Below, piece by piece: positions 25,611 to 34,416 of a stretch of DNA of 64,000 bases (its first letter is position 1; every line of letters begins with the position of its first letter). A program made the position numbers and the translations under genes. The stretch comes from Limnohabitans sp. Rim11. Its GTDB lineage: Bacteria; Pseudomonadota; Gammaproteobacteria; Burkholderiales; Burkholderiaceae_C. Where the stretch lies: contig NZ_CXOM01000003.1 in assembly GCF_001269365.1 (NCBI RefSeq), positions 310,001-374,000 of the forward strand, in the 5' to 3' direction. The notes under the pieces are model-generated. The model was given only the letters and a program-made list of their open reading frames with translations, did no database searches and had not been told where the DNA came from.

Positions 25611-26162
25611 TCAGTCAATATTAAAGGCATGAACATCAAATTTCCCTGATTTTCGATCCTCAAAATAATGCTTTAAAGTTTCTTGGACGGTTCGGAATGC
25701 AAGTTCATCCCAAGGAATTTCTGCCTCAGAAAACATTCTGGCTTCTTGCGTTTCAAAGCCAGGATTAAATTCTTCGTTCAGCAGTTCAGCCAAATAGTAA
25801 AGGTGAACCTGACCCACGCGGGGAACGCTCATGACGGTGAACAAATTGCCCACTGTGAAATTGGCGCCAGCTTCCTCGGTCGTTTCGCGCGCTGCGCCTT
25901 GTGCCGTACTTTCTCCCAATTCCATAAATCCAGCAGGCAAGGTCCACTTGCCTTTTCGAGGTTCAATGTTTCTTTTGCACAGTAAGACTCGTTGGCCTAA
26001 ATAGGGCACGGTACCCACCACGTTGAGTGGATTTTCGTAATGGACCAAATGACACGCGCTACAAACAGCGCGCTCTTTGGTATCGCCATCATCGGGAAGT
26101 CGATACAAAACTGCCGAGCCACAGGCTCGGCAGTGTTTGATCAATTGGCGCTGATAGCTCAA
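25611..26162 (-). CDS. Nudix hydrolase with N-terminal zinc ribbon
   Basis: 183 residues. The Nudix box (about residues 77-99) is complete: GFMELGEST followed by AARETTEEAGA. An N-terminal zinc ribbon has CRACG (residues 11-15) and CSACH (34-38). Family knowledge: this arrangement occurs in NudC-like and ADP-ribose/NADH pyrophosphatases. The only start covering the ribbon is a TTG at 26160-26162 that overlaps the TGA of the dctP gene before it; a downstream TTG at residue 7 is also possible. A terminator-like hairpin lies inside the first codons (26105-26133). Confidence 0.85.
   Translation of the reverse strand: MSYQRQLIKHCRACGSAVLYRLPDDGDTKERAVCSACHLVHYENPLNVVGTVPYLGQRVLLCKRNIEPRKGKWTLPAGFMELGESTAQGAARETTEEAGANFTVGNLFTVMSVPRVGQVHLYYLAELLNEEFNPGFETQEARMFSEAEIPWDELAFRTVQETLKHYFEDRKSGKFDVHAFNID
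26105..26133 (-). terminator. Hairpin with T tail inside the start of the Nudix gene
   Basis: CTGCCGAGCC (26111-26120) and GGCTCGGCAG (26124-26133) form a perfect 10-bp G/C-rich stem with a 3-nt loop, followed on the minus strand by TTTTGT. It lies 26-48 bp after the dctP stop and looks like the terminator of the TRAP operon, although it also encodes the first zinc-ribbon knuckle of the Nudix protein. Confidence 0.6.
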
Positions 26163-27232
26163 GCTTTCTTGGCCGGTGACTTGGCCGCAGGTGCTTTGGA
26201 ATGTTTTTCAATCAAAGCGCGGGCCGTGTCCAACAATTTGCGGCCATCGAAGCCACGCTTGTTCATGTCCTCGATCCACTCCACTTCAAGCGCGCGTGAT
26301 TTGCGACGGAACTCTTGCGCTTCTTGTGTGCCCACCGTAAAGATGGTGTTGTTGCGGTCGGTGGCTGACTTGCGGCCTGGAATGTCACCTTCTTGTTGGA
26401 CTTTGCCTAGCCAGCCAGATGTTTCAAGACCCGAGTTGTTGTCGATGATCTTCTTTAAATCGGCTGGCAGTGAGTTGTACTTGGCCTTGTTCATGGTCAT
26501 CACAAACGTGGTGGTGTACAAGCAGCCACCTGCAGGGTCAAATTCTGCGTGGAACTTGGTCAGTTCGTTGACCTTGACTGCAGGCACCACTTCCCAAGGA
26601 ATGACGGCGCCATTGATGGTGCCTTTTGACAATGCGTCGGGAATACCAGGCAAGGGCATGCCCACTGGAATGGCGCCCAGGGCGCCAAGCAATTTGGTGA
26701 CTTGACGCGTAGGGGCGCGCATTTTCAGACCCTTCAAATCCGCCACAGTTTTGACGGGCTTGTCTACGGTGTGAATGGCACCGGGACCATGAACGTGCAA
26801 TGCAATGATTTGCGTTTCTTTGAACTCATCGGGAGCCATTGTTTGGACATATTCCCAGTACGCTTTAGAGGCGGCTTCGGCATTGGTCATCATGAAGGGC
26901 AATTCAAACACTTCAATGCGTGGGAAGCGGCCTGCTGTATTGCCGGGAAGGGTCCAAACGATGTCAACCACACCGTCGCGTGCCTGATCGTAAAGTTGAA
27001 CGGGTGTACCGCCCAATTGCATTGCGGGATAGGCTTCAAACTTGATGCGGCCACCGGATTCTTTTTCAACCTTGTTCATCCATGCTTTGTGCATGTTGAG
27101 CCACACATTGGATTGAGGGGCCATGAAAGTGTGAAACTTCAAGGTGACGGTTTGCTGAGCAAAGCCAGTAATGGCGGGGGCGGCAATGGCAGCTGCAGCG
27201 CCTGTCTTGAGAAGTGAACGACGTTTGATCAT
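26159..27232 (-). CDS. TRAP transporter solute-binding protein (DctP family), second system
   Basis: 357 residues from the ATG at 27230-27232, with GGAG about 6 bp upstream. The N-terminus IKRRSLLKTGAAAAIAAPAI carries a twin-arginine-like signal, unlike the first DctP. Family blocks are GGRIKFEAYPAMQLGGTP, ELPFMMTNAEAASKAYWEY and LKGLKMRAPTRQVTKLL. The C-terminus ends in a KAPAAKSPAKKA tail. It belongs with dctM and dctQ on the same strand downstream of an FAH-family hydrolase gene and probably imports the substrate of that pathway. Confidence 0.92.
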   Translation of the reverse strand: MIKRRSLLKTGAAAAIAAPAITGFAQQTVTLKFHTFMAPQSNVWLNMHKAWMNKVEKESGGRIKFEAYPAMQLGGTPVQLYDQARDGVVDIVWTLPGNTAGRFPRIEVFELPFMMTNAEAASKAYWEYVQTMAPDEFKETQIIALHVHGPGAIHTVDKPVKTVADLKGLKMRAPTRQVTKLLGALGAIPVGMPLPGIPDALSKGTINGAVIPWEVVPAVKVNELTKFHAEFDPAGGCLYTTTFVMTMNKAKYNSLPADLKKIIDNNSGLETSGWLGKVQQEGDIPGRKSATDRNNTIFTVGTQEAQEFRRKSRALEVEWIEDMNKRGFDGRKLLDTARALIEKHSKAPAAKSPAKKA

Positions 27233-27296
27233 GGAAATCTCCAAATAATTATGAAGTGAATGTTAACGGATGATTGATTGAAATTCTGAAATCAGC

Positions 27297-28616
27297 TTAG
27301 GCAACGTATTGAATCAACCATAGGGAAATCCCGGGGAAAAACAGCAACAACAGAGTCCGGATGGTGTCGCTGATTAGGAATGGCGTGACGCCTTTGTAGC
27401 TTTCAGAGATAGGCACATCTTTGGCCATGCTGTTGACCACATAGACATTGAGCCCCACCGGCGGTGCCAACAAGCCAAAGCCGACAGTCATCAAAACCAT
27501 GATGCCAAACCAAATGGCGGTGAGCTCTTTGCTCATGCCAAAGTCCAAGCCCATGATCATGGGAAAGAAAATTGGGATGGTGAGCAAAATCATGCTGAGC
27601 TCATCCATCACGGCACCCAGAATGACGTAGAACAGCAGAATGGCAGCGACCACCATCAAAGGTGCAAGCCCCCAGCTGTTGACCACCGCCGCCAATTGAT
27701 TGGGTACTTGGGTGAGTGCCAAAGATGAATTCATGACATCGGCGCCAATGAAGATCATGAAGATCATGGCCGAACTTTCAGCCGTGGCATAGAAGCAAGT
27801 TTTGAATTTGGCCCATGTTATTTCGCGCTTGATAAGGGCAGCAATAAAGGTCGATGCGGCACCAACGCCTGCCCCCTCAGTGGGTGTGAAAAAGCCACCG
27901 TAAATGCCGCCAAAGACAATCACGAAAACGCTGGCAATGGGCGCTACGCCTTTCAATGCAGCGATCGAAAACTTTTCAATGTTGTCATCGACTTCGGGTG
28001 CTTGACCTGGCACCAAGCGAACATAAATGGCTATGGCAATCATGTAACCCAGCATGGCAATGATGCCAGGCACCATGGCGGCTGCAAACAATTTGGCAAT
28101 GTTTTGCTCAGTCAGAATGGCATAGATCACCAGCGGCACAGAAGGCGGAATCAAAATGCCGAGCGTGCCACCGGCTGCCAAAGTGCCGGTAGACAATCGA
28201 CCTGAATAACCGTGCCGCTTCATCTCTGGCAACGCAACACCTGTGATGGTCGCTGCAGTTGCAACAGAAGAGCCGCAAATAGAACCAAAGGCAGCGCTGG
28301 CCAAAACGGCCGCCATGGCCAAGCCGCCTTTGAAGCGACCCATGACGCTGGCCGCAAATTGAAACAAGGCCTTACTGATTCCCCCTTGCGTGGCAAAGTG
28401 CCCCATCAAAATAAACAGGGGAATGACTGACAAGTCATAGCTGGCAAACCGAGCAAACGCCAAGTTGTTGAGAAAGTTGGAATAAGGTCCCCAGCCGGTT
28501 TGGATGAGGTAGCCCAAAGTGCCTGCAGAAAACATGGCCACAGCAATGGGCACACGAATGGCCATGAGGACCAGCATCGCGCCAAAAATAATGAGACACA
28601 AATTAAGGGCGCTCAT
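27297..28616 (-). CDS. TRAP transporter large permease (DctM), second system
   Basis: 439 residues, about twelve membrane segments. Typical blocks are FGSICGSSVATAATITGVALPEM (about 105-127), GTLGILIPPSVPLVIYAILT and GLLAPPVGLNVYVVNSMAK near the C-terminus. The start overlaps the dctQ stop by ATGA (28613-28616), and dctP follows after 64 bp. It is the translocating subunit. The protein is clearly distinct from the DctM at 9082-10359, so the two systems are not a recent duplication. Confidence 0.94.
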   Translation of the reverse strand: MSALNLCLIIFGAMLVLMAIRVPIAVAMFSAGTLGYLIQTGWGPYSNFLNNLAFARFASYDLSVIPLFILMGHFATQGGISKALFQFAASVMGRFKGGLAMAAVLASAAFGSICGSSVATAATITGVALPEMKRHGYSGRLSTGTLAAGGTLGILIPPSVPLVIYAILTEQNIAKLFAAAMVPGIIAMLGYMIAIAIYVRLVPGQAPEVDDNIEKFSIAALKGVAPIASVFVIVFGGIYGGFFTPTEGAGVGAASTFIAALIKREITWAKFKTCFYATAESSAMIFMIFIGADVMNSSLALTQVPNQLAAVVNSWGLAPLMVVAAILLFYVILGAVMDELSMILLTIPIFFPMIMGLDFGMSKELTAIWFGIMVLMTVGFGLLAPPVGLNVYVVNSMAKDVPISESYKGVTPFLISDTIRTLLLLFFPGISLWLIQYVA

Positions 28617-29101
28617 GCGGATCCCCCTTCACTGATCGAAAACTTCTCGCCCATGATGGCTTGCGTTAGAGCAATGACGGCGCTCAAGGCCAATGGGGGT
28701 GTCATGGCGGCATAAACAATCCACTCTGGAAACCCCAACATCATGGAGCCAGATTGTGAGGCCCATGCATTCATGCCGCCCAGGTAGGTGCGCCAGGTCA
28801 GAAGCGCAAAGGCTGCCGCCATGAAAAGTGCGCCCAGCCTGTCCAATTGCGCCACGGTTTGTTCACTGGCCTTGGCTGTGAAGAAGTCAACAATGATGTT
28901 GGCTTTTTTAAGTTGGCACAGAGGCATGAACAAAGCGATGGCGGCGCCGGTTGCAACGCCAGTGAGCTCAAAGTCGCCGGTGATGGTGTCGCCTGTGGTG
29001 TTTCGGCCTATCAGGCTGTAGCAGGTCATCAGGGTAATGAATGTGAGCAATGCACCGGACAAAATGCTACAGAGCTTGGCCAGTTGTTCAAGAATTTTCA
29101 A
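28613..29101 (-). CDS. TRAP transporter small permease (DctQ), second system
   Basis: 162 residues from a TTG at 29099-29101 (LKILEQLAKL), supported by GGAGAC 7 bp upstream. Four membrane segments are visible; ITGDFELTGVATGAAIALFMPL and LTWRTYLGGMNAW fit the family. No ATG in frame would preserve the first membrane segment, so the TTG is the best start. It is coupled to dctM by a 4-base overlap. Confidence 0.85.
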   Translation of the reverse strand: MKILEQLAKLCSILSGALLTFITLMTCYSLIGRNTTGDTITGDFELTGVATGAAIALFMPLCQLKKANIIVDFFTAKASEQTVAQLDRLGALFMAAAFALLTWRTYLGGMNAWASQSGSMMLGFPEWIVYAAMTPPLALSAVIALTQAIMGEKFSISEGGSA

Positions 29102-29119
29102 TGAGAGTCTCCTAATCGC

Positions 29120-29152
29120 AAAACAGATGGGCTGAGTCACAGCCCATCTTTT
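29120..29152 (-). terminator. Stem-loop between the FAH-family gene and dctQ
   Basis: AGATGGGCTG (29125-29134) and CAGCCCATCT (29140-29149) form a perfect 10-bp stem with a 5-nt loop, followed on the minus strand by GTTTTGC. It probably acts as an attenuator or processing site inside the operon, since the flanking genes are co-directional and close. Confidence 0.6.
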
Positions 29153-29160
29153 GCACGGCC

Positions 29161-29865
29161 TTATTTGGCCGGATTGACCTTGACAGTCAAAGTACCCAAG
29201 CCAGCAACTTTGCCTACCAATACATCGCCTGCAACCACCGCGGCAACACCTTCTGGCGTACCTGTATAAATGAGGTCCCCAGCTTGTAATTCCCAAGCGC
29301 TGGACAAATGTTCAATGGTTTCTGCCACGTTCCAAATGAGTTTGGATACATTGCTTGACTGACGCACAGCACCATTGACTGAAACATCGATGTCTGCGTG
29401 ATTGACATCGCCAGCCAGTGCTTTGGGCGTGATGGGACCTATGGGCGCTGACTCGTCAAAGGCCTTGCCAATGCACCAAGGGCGACCTTGTTTTTTCATG
29501 TCGTTTTGTAAATCGCGACGCGTCATGTCCAAGCCCACTGCGTAGCCATAAATGTGCTTTTCTGCATCGGCTGCTTTGATGTTGCGACCACCCGTGCCAA
29601 TGGCCACCACCAATTCGATTTCATGGTGGAAGTTTTGAGTCAGGCTAGGGTAGGCCATCTGACCCGTTTCGTCTTCGTTCACCACGACCAATGCATCAGC
29701 TGGTTTCAAAAAGAAAAATGGGGGTTCACGGCCTGTGAAACCCATCTCTTTGGCATGCTCTTCGTAATTGCGACCCACGCAATAAATGCGTCTGACTGGA
29801 AAACGTTCAGCCTGACCTAGAACGGGCACAGAGGGTGTTGGTGCAAGTTGAAAAACAAAACTCAT
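29161..29865 (-). CDS. Fumarylacetoacetate hydrolase family protein, fumarylpyruvate hydrolase-like
   Basis: 234 residues of the FAH fold. Signatures are VRRIYCVGRNYEEHAKEMGF near residue 24, the metal site HHEIELVVAIG (about 79-89), GYAVGLDMTRRDLQ and IYTGTPEGVAAV. The pattern is close to fumarylpyruvate hydrolase (NagK) of the gentisate pathway, which makes fumarate and pyruvate. No gentisate dioxygenase or maleylpyruvate isomerase is nearby. It starts the transcript FAH-dctQ-dctM-dctP, opposite a MarR gene, so a regulated uptake and C-C hydrolysis unit is inferred. Confidence 0.88.
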   Translation of the reverse strand: MSFVFQLAPTPSVPVLGQAERFPVRRIYCVGRNYEEHAKEMGFTGREPPFFFLKPADALVVVNEDETGQMAYPSLTQNFHHEIELVVAIGTGGRNIKAADAEKHIYGYAVGLDMTRRDLQNDMKKQGRPWCIGKAFDESAPIGPITPKALAGDVNHADIDVSVNGAVRQSSNVSKLIWNVAETIEHLSSAWELQAGDLIYTGTPEGVAAVVAGDVLVGKVAGLGTLTVKVNPAK

Positions 29866-29914
29866 GGGAACCTTTCTAAGTTTGAACAGTTATCGGTTGA
29901 AACGATGGTTTTCG

Positions 29915-29926
29915 TAAGTATACTTA
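29915..29926. promoter_or_regulatory. Palindromic MarR-type operator candidate
   Basis: TAAGTATACTTA is a perfect 12-bp palindrome located 50 bp before the FAH-family start and 41 bp before the marR start, in the divergent gap 29866-29967. Such sites are typical targets of the adjacent MarR repressor controlling both directions. Confidence 0.6.
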
Positions 29927-29967
29927 TTAACGGAGGCACTTTCCCAAAAGTATTGAATGTAACGCCT

Positions 29968-30402
29968 ATGACTCAAAGTTTTGATTTTGCTCAGGCCCCT
30001 GGACATCTTGTCAGAAGAACCCATCAAATTGCGGTGGCGCTCTTTATGTCAGAGTTAAGTGGCGAAGATGTCACGCCGGTTCAATTTGCCATTTTGAATG
30101 CTGTGATGGACACACCCGGTGTCGACCAAGTAACCTTGGCTGGCAGGGTTGCATTTGATGCGGCTACATCAGGGTCTGTGATTGGTCGCTTGGAAACCAA
30201 GGGCTGGATTCGACGTGAAGCAGATCAGGCCGACAGGCGCCGCAAAATATTGTGGTTAACGCCTGCAGGTCAAGAGGCAACAGTTCAAATGAAACAAGCC
30301 GTTGAGCGAGTGCAGAGCAAATTGTTGTCGCCGCTGAGCGAGGACGAAGCACAAACCCTGACAGCTTTGTTGGCCAAAGTGGTGGCCAGCCATGATGTTT
30401 GA
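29968..30402 (+). CDS. MarR-family transcriptional regulator
   Basis: 144 residues from the ATG at 29968; the frame is open further upstream through the operator, so the short form is preferred. The winged helix region includes LSGEDVTPVQFAILNAVMDT, LAGRVAFDAATSGSVIGRLE and RREADQADRRRKILWLTPAG. It is divergent from the FAH-TRAP operon and probably represses it and itself. MarR regulators often sense phenolic acids. Its TGA stop abuts the stop of the next gene on the opposite strand. Confidence 0.92.
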   Translation: MTQSFDFAQAPGHLVRRTHQIAVALFMSELSGEDVTPVQFAILNAVMDTPGVDQVTLAGRVAFDAATSGSVIGRLETKGWIRREADQADRRRKILWLTPAGQEATVQMKQAVERVQSKLLSPLSEDEAQTLTALLAKVVASHDV

Positions 30403-30702
30403 TCAGCTTTTGTAAGTTAATTCAAAGTGCTCGACTGAAGGCGGTGCTGCAAAGAAGGGGCCCACAATGGCGCGCCATTCTGTGAACAAGGGAGACTCCC
30501 TAAAGCCAATGGTGTGATCTTCCAGCGTGTCCCAGAAAATTTGCAAGACATAACGGTCTGGACTTTCAATGCCATGATTGACCTTGGCACCCTGAAAGCC
30601 TTTGGCACGAGCGATGACAGTTTTGAGGCCCATTTCAATTGCTTGTTCAAATTCAGTCTGTTGGCCTGGCTTGATGCGAATGTCAGCAAGTTCGAGAATC
30701 AT
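30403..30702 (-). CDS. Small ABM/Dabb-like antibiotic-biosynthesis-monooxygenase family protein
   Basis: 99 residues. The ferredoxin-like pattern begins MILELADIRIKPGQQTEFEQ and ends HFELTYKS. ABM-domain proteins include quinol and small aromatic monooxygenases, haem-degrading enzymes and many of unknown role. Its stop abuts that of marR with no gap (TGATCA shared by both strands). It is separate from the FAH operon in orientation; a link with aromatic catabolism is only suggested by location. Confidence 0.83.
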   Translation of the reverse strand: MILELADIRIKPGQQTEFEQAIEMGLKTVIARAKGFQGAKVNHGIESPDRYVLQIFWDTLEDHTIGFRESPLFTEWRAIVGPFFAAPPSVEHFELTYKS

Positions 30703-30758
30703 GATTTACTTTCTAGGTTGAGATGTTGAGATGCTCACTGGGCTATTTTAGTGGGGGG

Positions 30759-32111
30759 TCAAGCAGACATTTCAACTCTGCGCTGTTTGGCCGACCATAA
30801 AACCAAAGAGACAAAAGCCACGCTGACCAGTCCGAGTGCAAAACTGCTGGTGGTCCAAAAAGTGACCACCTCTGGCCTTGCTGGCCATCCCGCAAAGCCT
30901 TGGTAAGCCCAAACATAAGCACCGTAGAGCCCCACGCCCCAAAGCATGAAGCAGTAAATGATGAGTGGCAAGACCGTCATTTTGTAGCATCGCAATATAA
31001 AGACACTGACTGCTTGTAAGGCGTCCATCAAATGGTAGAAAGCGACCCACACTAAAACCACCGAAGCACTTGCGACAACAGCCGTATCTGTCGAAAAAAG
31101 TTCGGCCAGTGCTTGGCTGAAATAGGCCAGCGTGGCACTGCACGCAAGGGCCAACAACAATGCCAATTTCAGTCCCGTGTGCGCGGCCTGCTCGGCAAAC
31201 CTGGTTTGTTGTGCACCCATCCAGAAACCAACACGGGCACTGCTGGCAATGCCCAAAGACAAGGGCACCATGTACAAAACAGTGGCCAAGCTGGTGGCGA
31301 TTTGATGGCTGGCCGCAGCCACAACACCTTGCCGAGATATGAACAAGGCCATCATTGTGAAGGCTGTCACTTCCACCATCAATGACAGGGCAGACGGTAT
31401 GCCCAACTTCAAAAATTGTCGGATCGTTGACCAATTCGGCGGTTCTATGCGCTTCCAAATTTGATAGTCAACATAAAGCGGTAGATGACGCAGATAAAAA
31501 ATACCCATGCACATCAGCCAAACATTCACAATCAAAGTGGCCCAAGCGCAACCCACAACACCTTGCGCAGGGATGTCCCAGAAGCCTAAGGTCAGGGCAA
31601 TTGAGAGAGGGATCTTCAGGCCCAAAGCGGCAATTTGCAGGCCTGTGACCCACATTGGTTTTCCCAAACTTTGGTTCAAAGTGGCGTACATCCTAAACAA
31701 CAAGGAGGGGCCCACCGCTGCGGCCAAGATTTGCAAATAGGCGCGGACATCCGCTTGAAGTTCAGGCGGAACTTGGGTGTATTCCAACCATGGATCTGGA
31801 TAACACAGCGCCAAGGTGCCCACCAAACTCACAAATGCACACAAATACAAGGCTTGTCGGACAGACCTGCCCAATGCTTTGTGATCACCTGCTCCGCGAA
31901 GTTCTGACCAAACTGGAAGAAGGGCTTGCATCAGGCCATTCAGCGCCACATAAATGCTGATGTAAATGGACGATCCGACCGATAAAGCCGCTAATGCAGA
32001 GGCGGCATACCTGCCTGCAATCAGGGTGTCAGCAATGCCGAAAGCCATCACAGCCAGTTGCCCCACTAAAACCGTTGAGGCGTGACGAAGAATGGTCCGA
32101 GCTTCAAACAT
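30759..32111 (-). CDS. MATE-family multidrug efflux protein
   Basis: 450 residues with twelve predicted membrane segments in two similar halves. VGQLAVMAFGIADTLIAGRY near the N-terminus and GIPSALSLMVEVTAFTMMALF in the middle are diagnostic of MATE/NorM proteins. These antiport drugs or organic cations with Na+ or H+. It follows the large membrane protein gene by 14 bp on the same strand and is probably co-transcribed. Confidence 0.92.
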   Translation of the reverse strand: MFEARTILRHASTVLVGQLAVMAFGIADTLIAGRYAASALAALSVGSSIYISIYVALNGLMQALLPVWSELRGAGDHKALGRSVRQALYLCAFVSLVGTLALCYPDPWLEYTQVPPELQADVRAYLQILAAAVGPSLLFRMYATLNQSLGKPMWVTGLQIAALGLKIPLSIALTLGFWDIPAQGVVGCAWATLIVNVWLMCMGIFYLRHLPLYVDYQIWKRIEPPNWSTIRQFLKLGIPSALSLMVEVTAFTMMALFISRQGVVAAASHQIATSLATVLYMVPLSLGIASSARVGFWMGAQQTRFAEQAAHTGLKLALLLALACSATLAYFSQALAELFSTDTAVVASASVVLVWVAFYHLMDALQAVSVFILRCYKMTVLPLIIYCFMLWGVGLYGAYVWAYQGFAGWPARPEVVTFWTTSSFALGLVSVAFVSLVLWSAKQRRVEMSA

Positions 32112-32125
32112 TCAAAGGCTTAGTC

Positions 32126-33913
32126 TTATTGGACAACAATTGGAGACGCAATGGGAGCAATAAGAGGCTCAGTGGGTTTTTTTCTGTACAAAACGATGTC
32201 TTCGTTGTTGTCTGTGGGGCGACGTACAGTGGCATGCTGAACCCAAAGAGAAAGGTCCACATCCTTGGGCAGCGCCGAAATAGATTGCGTATCGACAATC
32301 AACCATGGGCATTCTGATGTGGGGGTTGTGGTTGTTGCTTGCTTAAGGGGGGCAGGCATCAATTTCATTTGGCCATGAAATTCAAAAGCTGCACCTTGGG
32401 CCCGTGTCAAACCATAGAAATGCACGCATTGTGTTTCGCCCATCATGCTGCCGACCTTGGCCACCAGGGGGGCATAGCTTCTTGCAAAATCAAGCACGGG
32501 CAACCAAAGTGTCATGATCAAAAGCCAGCACAAAGTTGCGCCGCCCGCTGGCAAGGCCATGCTTTTCCACAGCACGGGTTGGTGGCGTCCTGTGCGCCAT
32601 TTGACCAAGTTGGCCCAAGCAAAAGTTGCCAACAGGGCAATGCCCAATGCAATGGCAGAAAACTCTGGAACAAAGCCCGGCGCAAGTCGACTGACGTTGA
32701 TAGCTGGTTGCGCGGGTACACCAGTGTGCATAGACAACCAAACCGTCCAAATGATGATGGCGCCAGCGCTGAAAAATAGCAGCGTGAACCAATCAAGAAA
32801 AGCGGCCACACTTCTTTGGAGTGTGGGTAAGGCAAAGGCGGCTAGTGTGGCCAGGGCAGGCAGTGCCAAAAGCAAAGATCGATCATTCAAGCCCGAAAGT
32901 AAAGTGCTACCGATGGCCACCACCGCGAACCAAAGTGGCAGGGATAAATGCGGGTTGGCAAAAATATTTTTGAGTTGGTATCGCCACCGCCACAAGGTCC
33001 AAATTGCAAGTGGCCAAGCAGGCCATGTAAACCAGAGCATCAGGCGCATCATGGATTTAATTTCAAGCATTTGCGAGAAGTTCAAACGCCACCGCCAAAG
33101 TCCTAGTGCACTGACAACCGCAGCGCAGGCCAAACAAATCAGAATGATCCAGGCAACGTCGATGCGCCGCACTCTTAAGGAAGATGGTTTCTCGGCATCC
33201 AGCGCCATGATCAAGGCACCGCCGACACCCAATACCATGGCCAATGCGGGTGCGCCTGACAGCGCCATTCCGAGGATGGCAAAACAGGCGCTGCACAAAC
33301 CGATCAGTCTTTTGCGACTTAAATTTGCCAAGGCAAAAAAGAGCAAAGTCGCAAAGGAAAGTTGAGCCAAAGCTGGCGTGGCTTCGTGGGACAGTCGCGC
33401 CAAACCCAAACACGCCAACAAGGCCAACAAACCACCATCGGCAACGGCTCGGGCGTAGTCAGCGGGCCGAGCCTCACCGCCAAATGCAAAGGCAACAGGT
33501 TGTGCGGCAGGGCTTCGTGCCAAGGCATAAACGGCGTACCAAGTTGCCGCCAAGCTAAGAGCCAATAGGCCCATGAAGGGCAAATGGGCGGCCACATCCA
33601 GAGGTACGCCAGGCGGTGCAAGTTGGATGGCCCATGCACCCAACCAATAGGGCAGCAGTGCAGCGCTAGGATCGATTTGCTGAAGCAAGGACGGCTTCAA
33701 CCAGGAGACAGCTTCGGGTCCATACGCTTGAGCCAAATGCAACATGAAGCCAAAAGCTTCCATGTCGTCTGCTTTCCATGGCGTCCGTCCGACAAAGCCA
33801 GGCAGGATGTAAGCCAAACACAGTGTCAACAAGACCCAACGAGGCAGGCGCCTGACGGCACTTTGCGCCACGATAGCGGGGTTTGAACTTGAATTGGGGG
33901 TAAGGCTTGTCAC
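32126..33913 (-). CDS. Large integral membrane protein, glycosyltransferase (ArnT/PMT)-like
   Basis: About 595 residues from a GTG at 33911-33913; the true start is uncertain because no good Shine-Dalgarno site is present, and a TTG at 33973 is also in frame. At least ten membrane segments are visible. The first periplasmic loop has GRTPWKADDMEAFGFML, where the paired acidic residues resemble the catalytic motif of GT-C glycosyltransferases such as ArnT. The C-terminal about 100 residues form a soluble domain. A lipid-linked sugar transferase is the best guess; the acceptor is unknown. Confidence 0.72.
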   Translation of the reverse strand: MTSLTPNSSSNPAIVAQSAVRRLPRWVLLTLCLAYILPGFVGRTPWKADDMEAFGFMLHLAQAYGPEAVSWLKPSLLQQIDPSAALLPYWLGAWAIQLAPPGVPLDVAAHLPFMGLLALSLAATWYAVYALARSPAAQPVAFAFGGEARPADYARAVADGGLLALLACLGLARLSHEATPALAQLSFATLLFFALANLSRKRLIGLCSACFAILGMALSGAPALAMVLGVGGALIMALDAEKPSSLRVRRIDVAWIILICLACAAVVSALGLWRWRLNFSQMLEIKSMMRLMLWFTWPAWPLAIWTLWRWRYQLKNIFANPHLSLPLWFAVVAIGSTLLSGLNDRSLLLALPALATLAAFALPTLQRSVAAFLDWFTLLFFSAGAIIIWTVWLSMHTGVPAQPAINVSRLAPGFVPEFSAIALGIALLATFAWANLVKWRTGRHQPVLWKSMALPAGGATLCWLLIMTLWLPVLDFARSYAPLVAKVGSMMGETQCVHFYGLTRAQGAAFEFHGQMKLMPAPLKQATTTTPTSECPWLIVDTQSISALPKDVDLSLWVQHATVRRPTDNNEDIVLYRKKPTEPLIAPIASPIVVQ

Positions 33914-33964
33914 AACTTGAAAGATAGCAGAGAAACGCAAAAAAATGGCAAGTTCATGGCCACC

Positions 33965-33999
33965 AAAAAACAAGGGCAGGCCGGTTGCCCGGGCTGCCC
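33965..33999 (-). terminator. Rho-independent terminator after rpmE2
   Basis: On the minus strand GGGCAG-C-CCGG, a GCAA loop, and CCGG-C-CTGCCC form a strong stem (33974-33999), followed by TTGTTTTTT (33965-33973). It ends the L31 gene and lies over the upstream edge of the membrane-protein frame, which supports the later GTG start of that gene. Confidence 0.88.
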
Positions 34000-34029
34000 T
34001 GTTGGGTCACGATGTGACGTAATCCGAAA

Positions 34030-34290
34030 TTACTTGGCCACAGGCGTTTTGCCGAAACGGTTGCGGAATTTCTCGACGCGGCCGCCCATGTTGTCGACAG
34101 ATTTTTGGGTGCCTGTGTAGAAGGGGTGTGATTCGCTGGAGGTATCCAGTTTGAACAAAGGCAACTCGCGGCCGTCGTCCATTTTCACCATTTCTTTGGC
34201 ATTGACGCAAGAACGTGTAACGAACTTGAAGCCGTTTGACAAATCCAAGAAGCAAACTTCTCGGTAGTTGGGGTGAATGCCTTCTTTCAT
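34030..34290 (-). CDS. rpmE2: 50S ribosomal protein L31 type B
   Basis: 86 residues beginning [20 protein letters not shown] and containing [24 protein letters not shown]. The four-cysteine zinc site of type A L31 is absent, which makes it the C-minus (type B) paralogue, often used under zinc limitation where both forms exist. An AAGGAAAA site precedes the start. It is downstream of rho on the same strand, as in many betaproteobacteria. Confidence 0.95.
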   Translation of the reverse strand: MKEGIHPNYREVCFLDLSNGFKFVTRSCVNAKEMVKMDDGRELPLFKLDTSSESHPFYTGTQKSVDNMGGRVEKFRNRFGKTPVAK

Positions 34291-34416
34291 GATCTTTTCC
34301 TTGAGGTCAGTTGCGACAGCCGCCCATGGACCATTCCAGGGTACTTTTCGCGAAAAACGAGATTATGGCATGAAATCAATGACTTGCATGCCAAATTGAG
34401 CTTGTAAAACCTGCTT

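Noticed and set aside
30400-30405. TGATCA shared by the marR and ABM-protein stops as a regulatory palindrome
   Set aside because: It is simply two abutting convergent TGA stops; nothing else around it suggests a binding site.
33914-34029. N-terminal extension of the large membrane protein to the TTG at 33973
   Set aside because: This would place its start inside the rpmE2 terminator T tail; the GTG at 33913 is more plausible although weakly supported.
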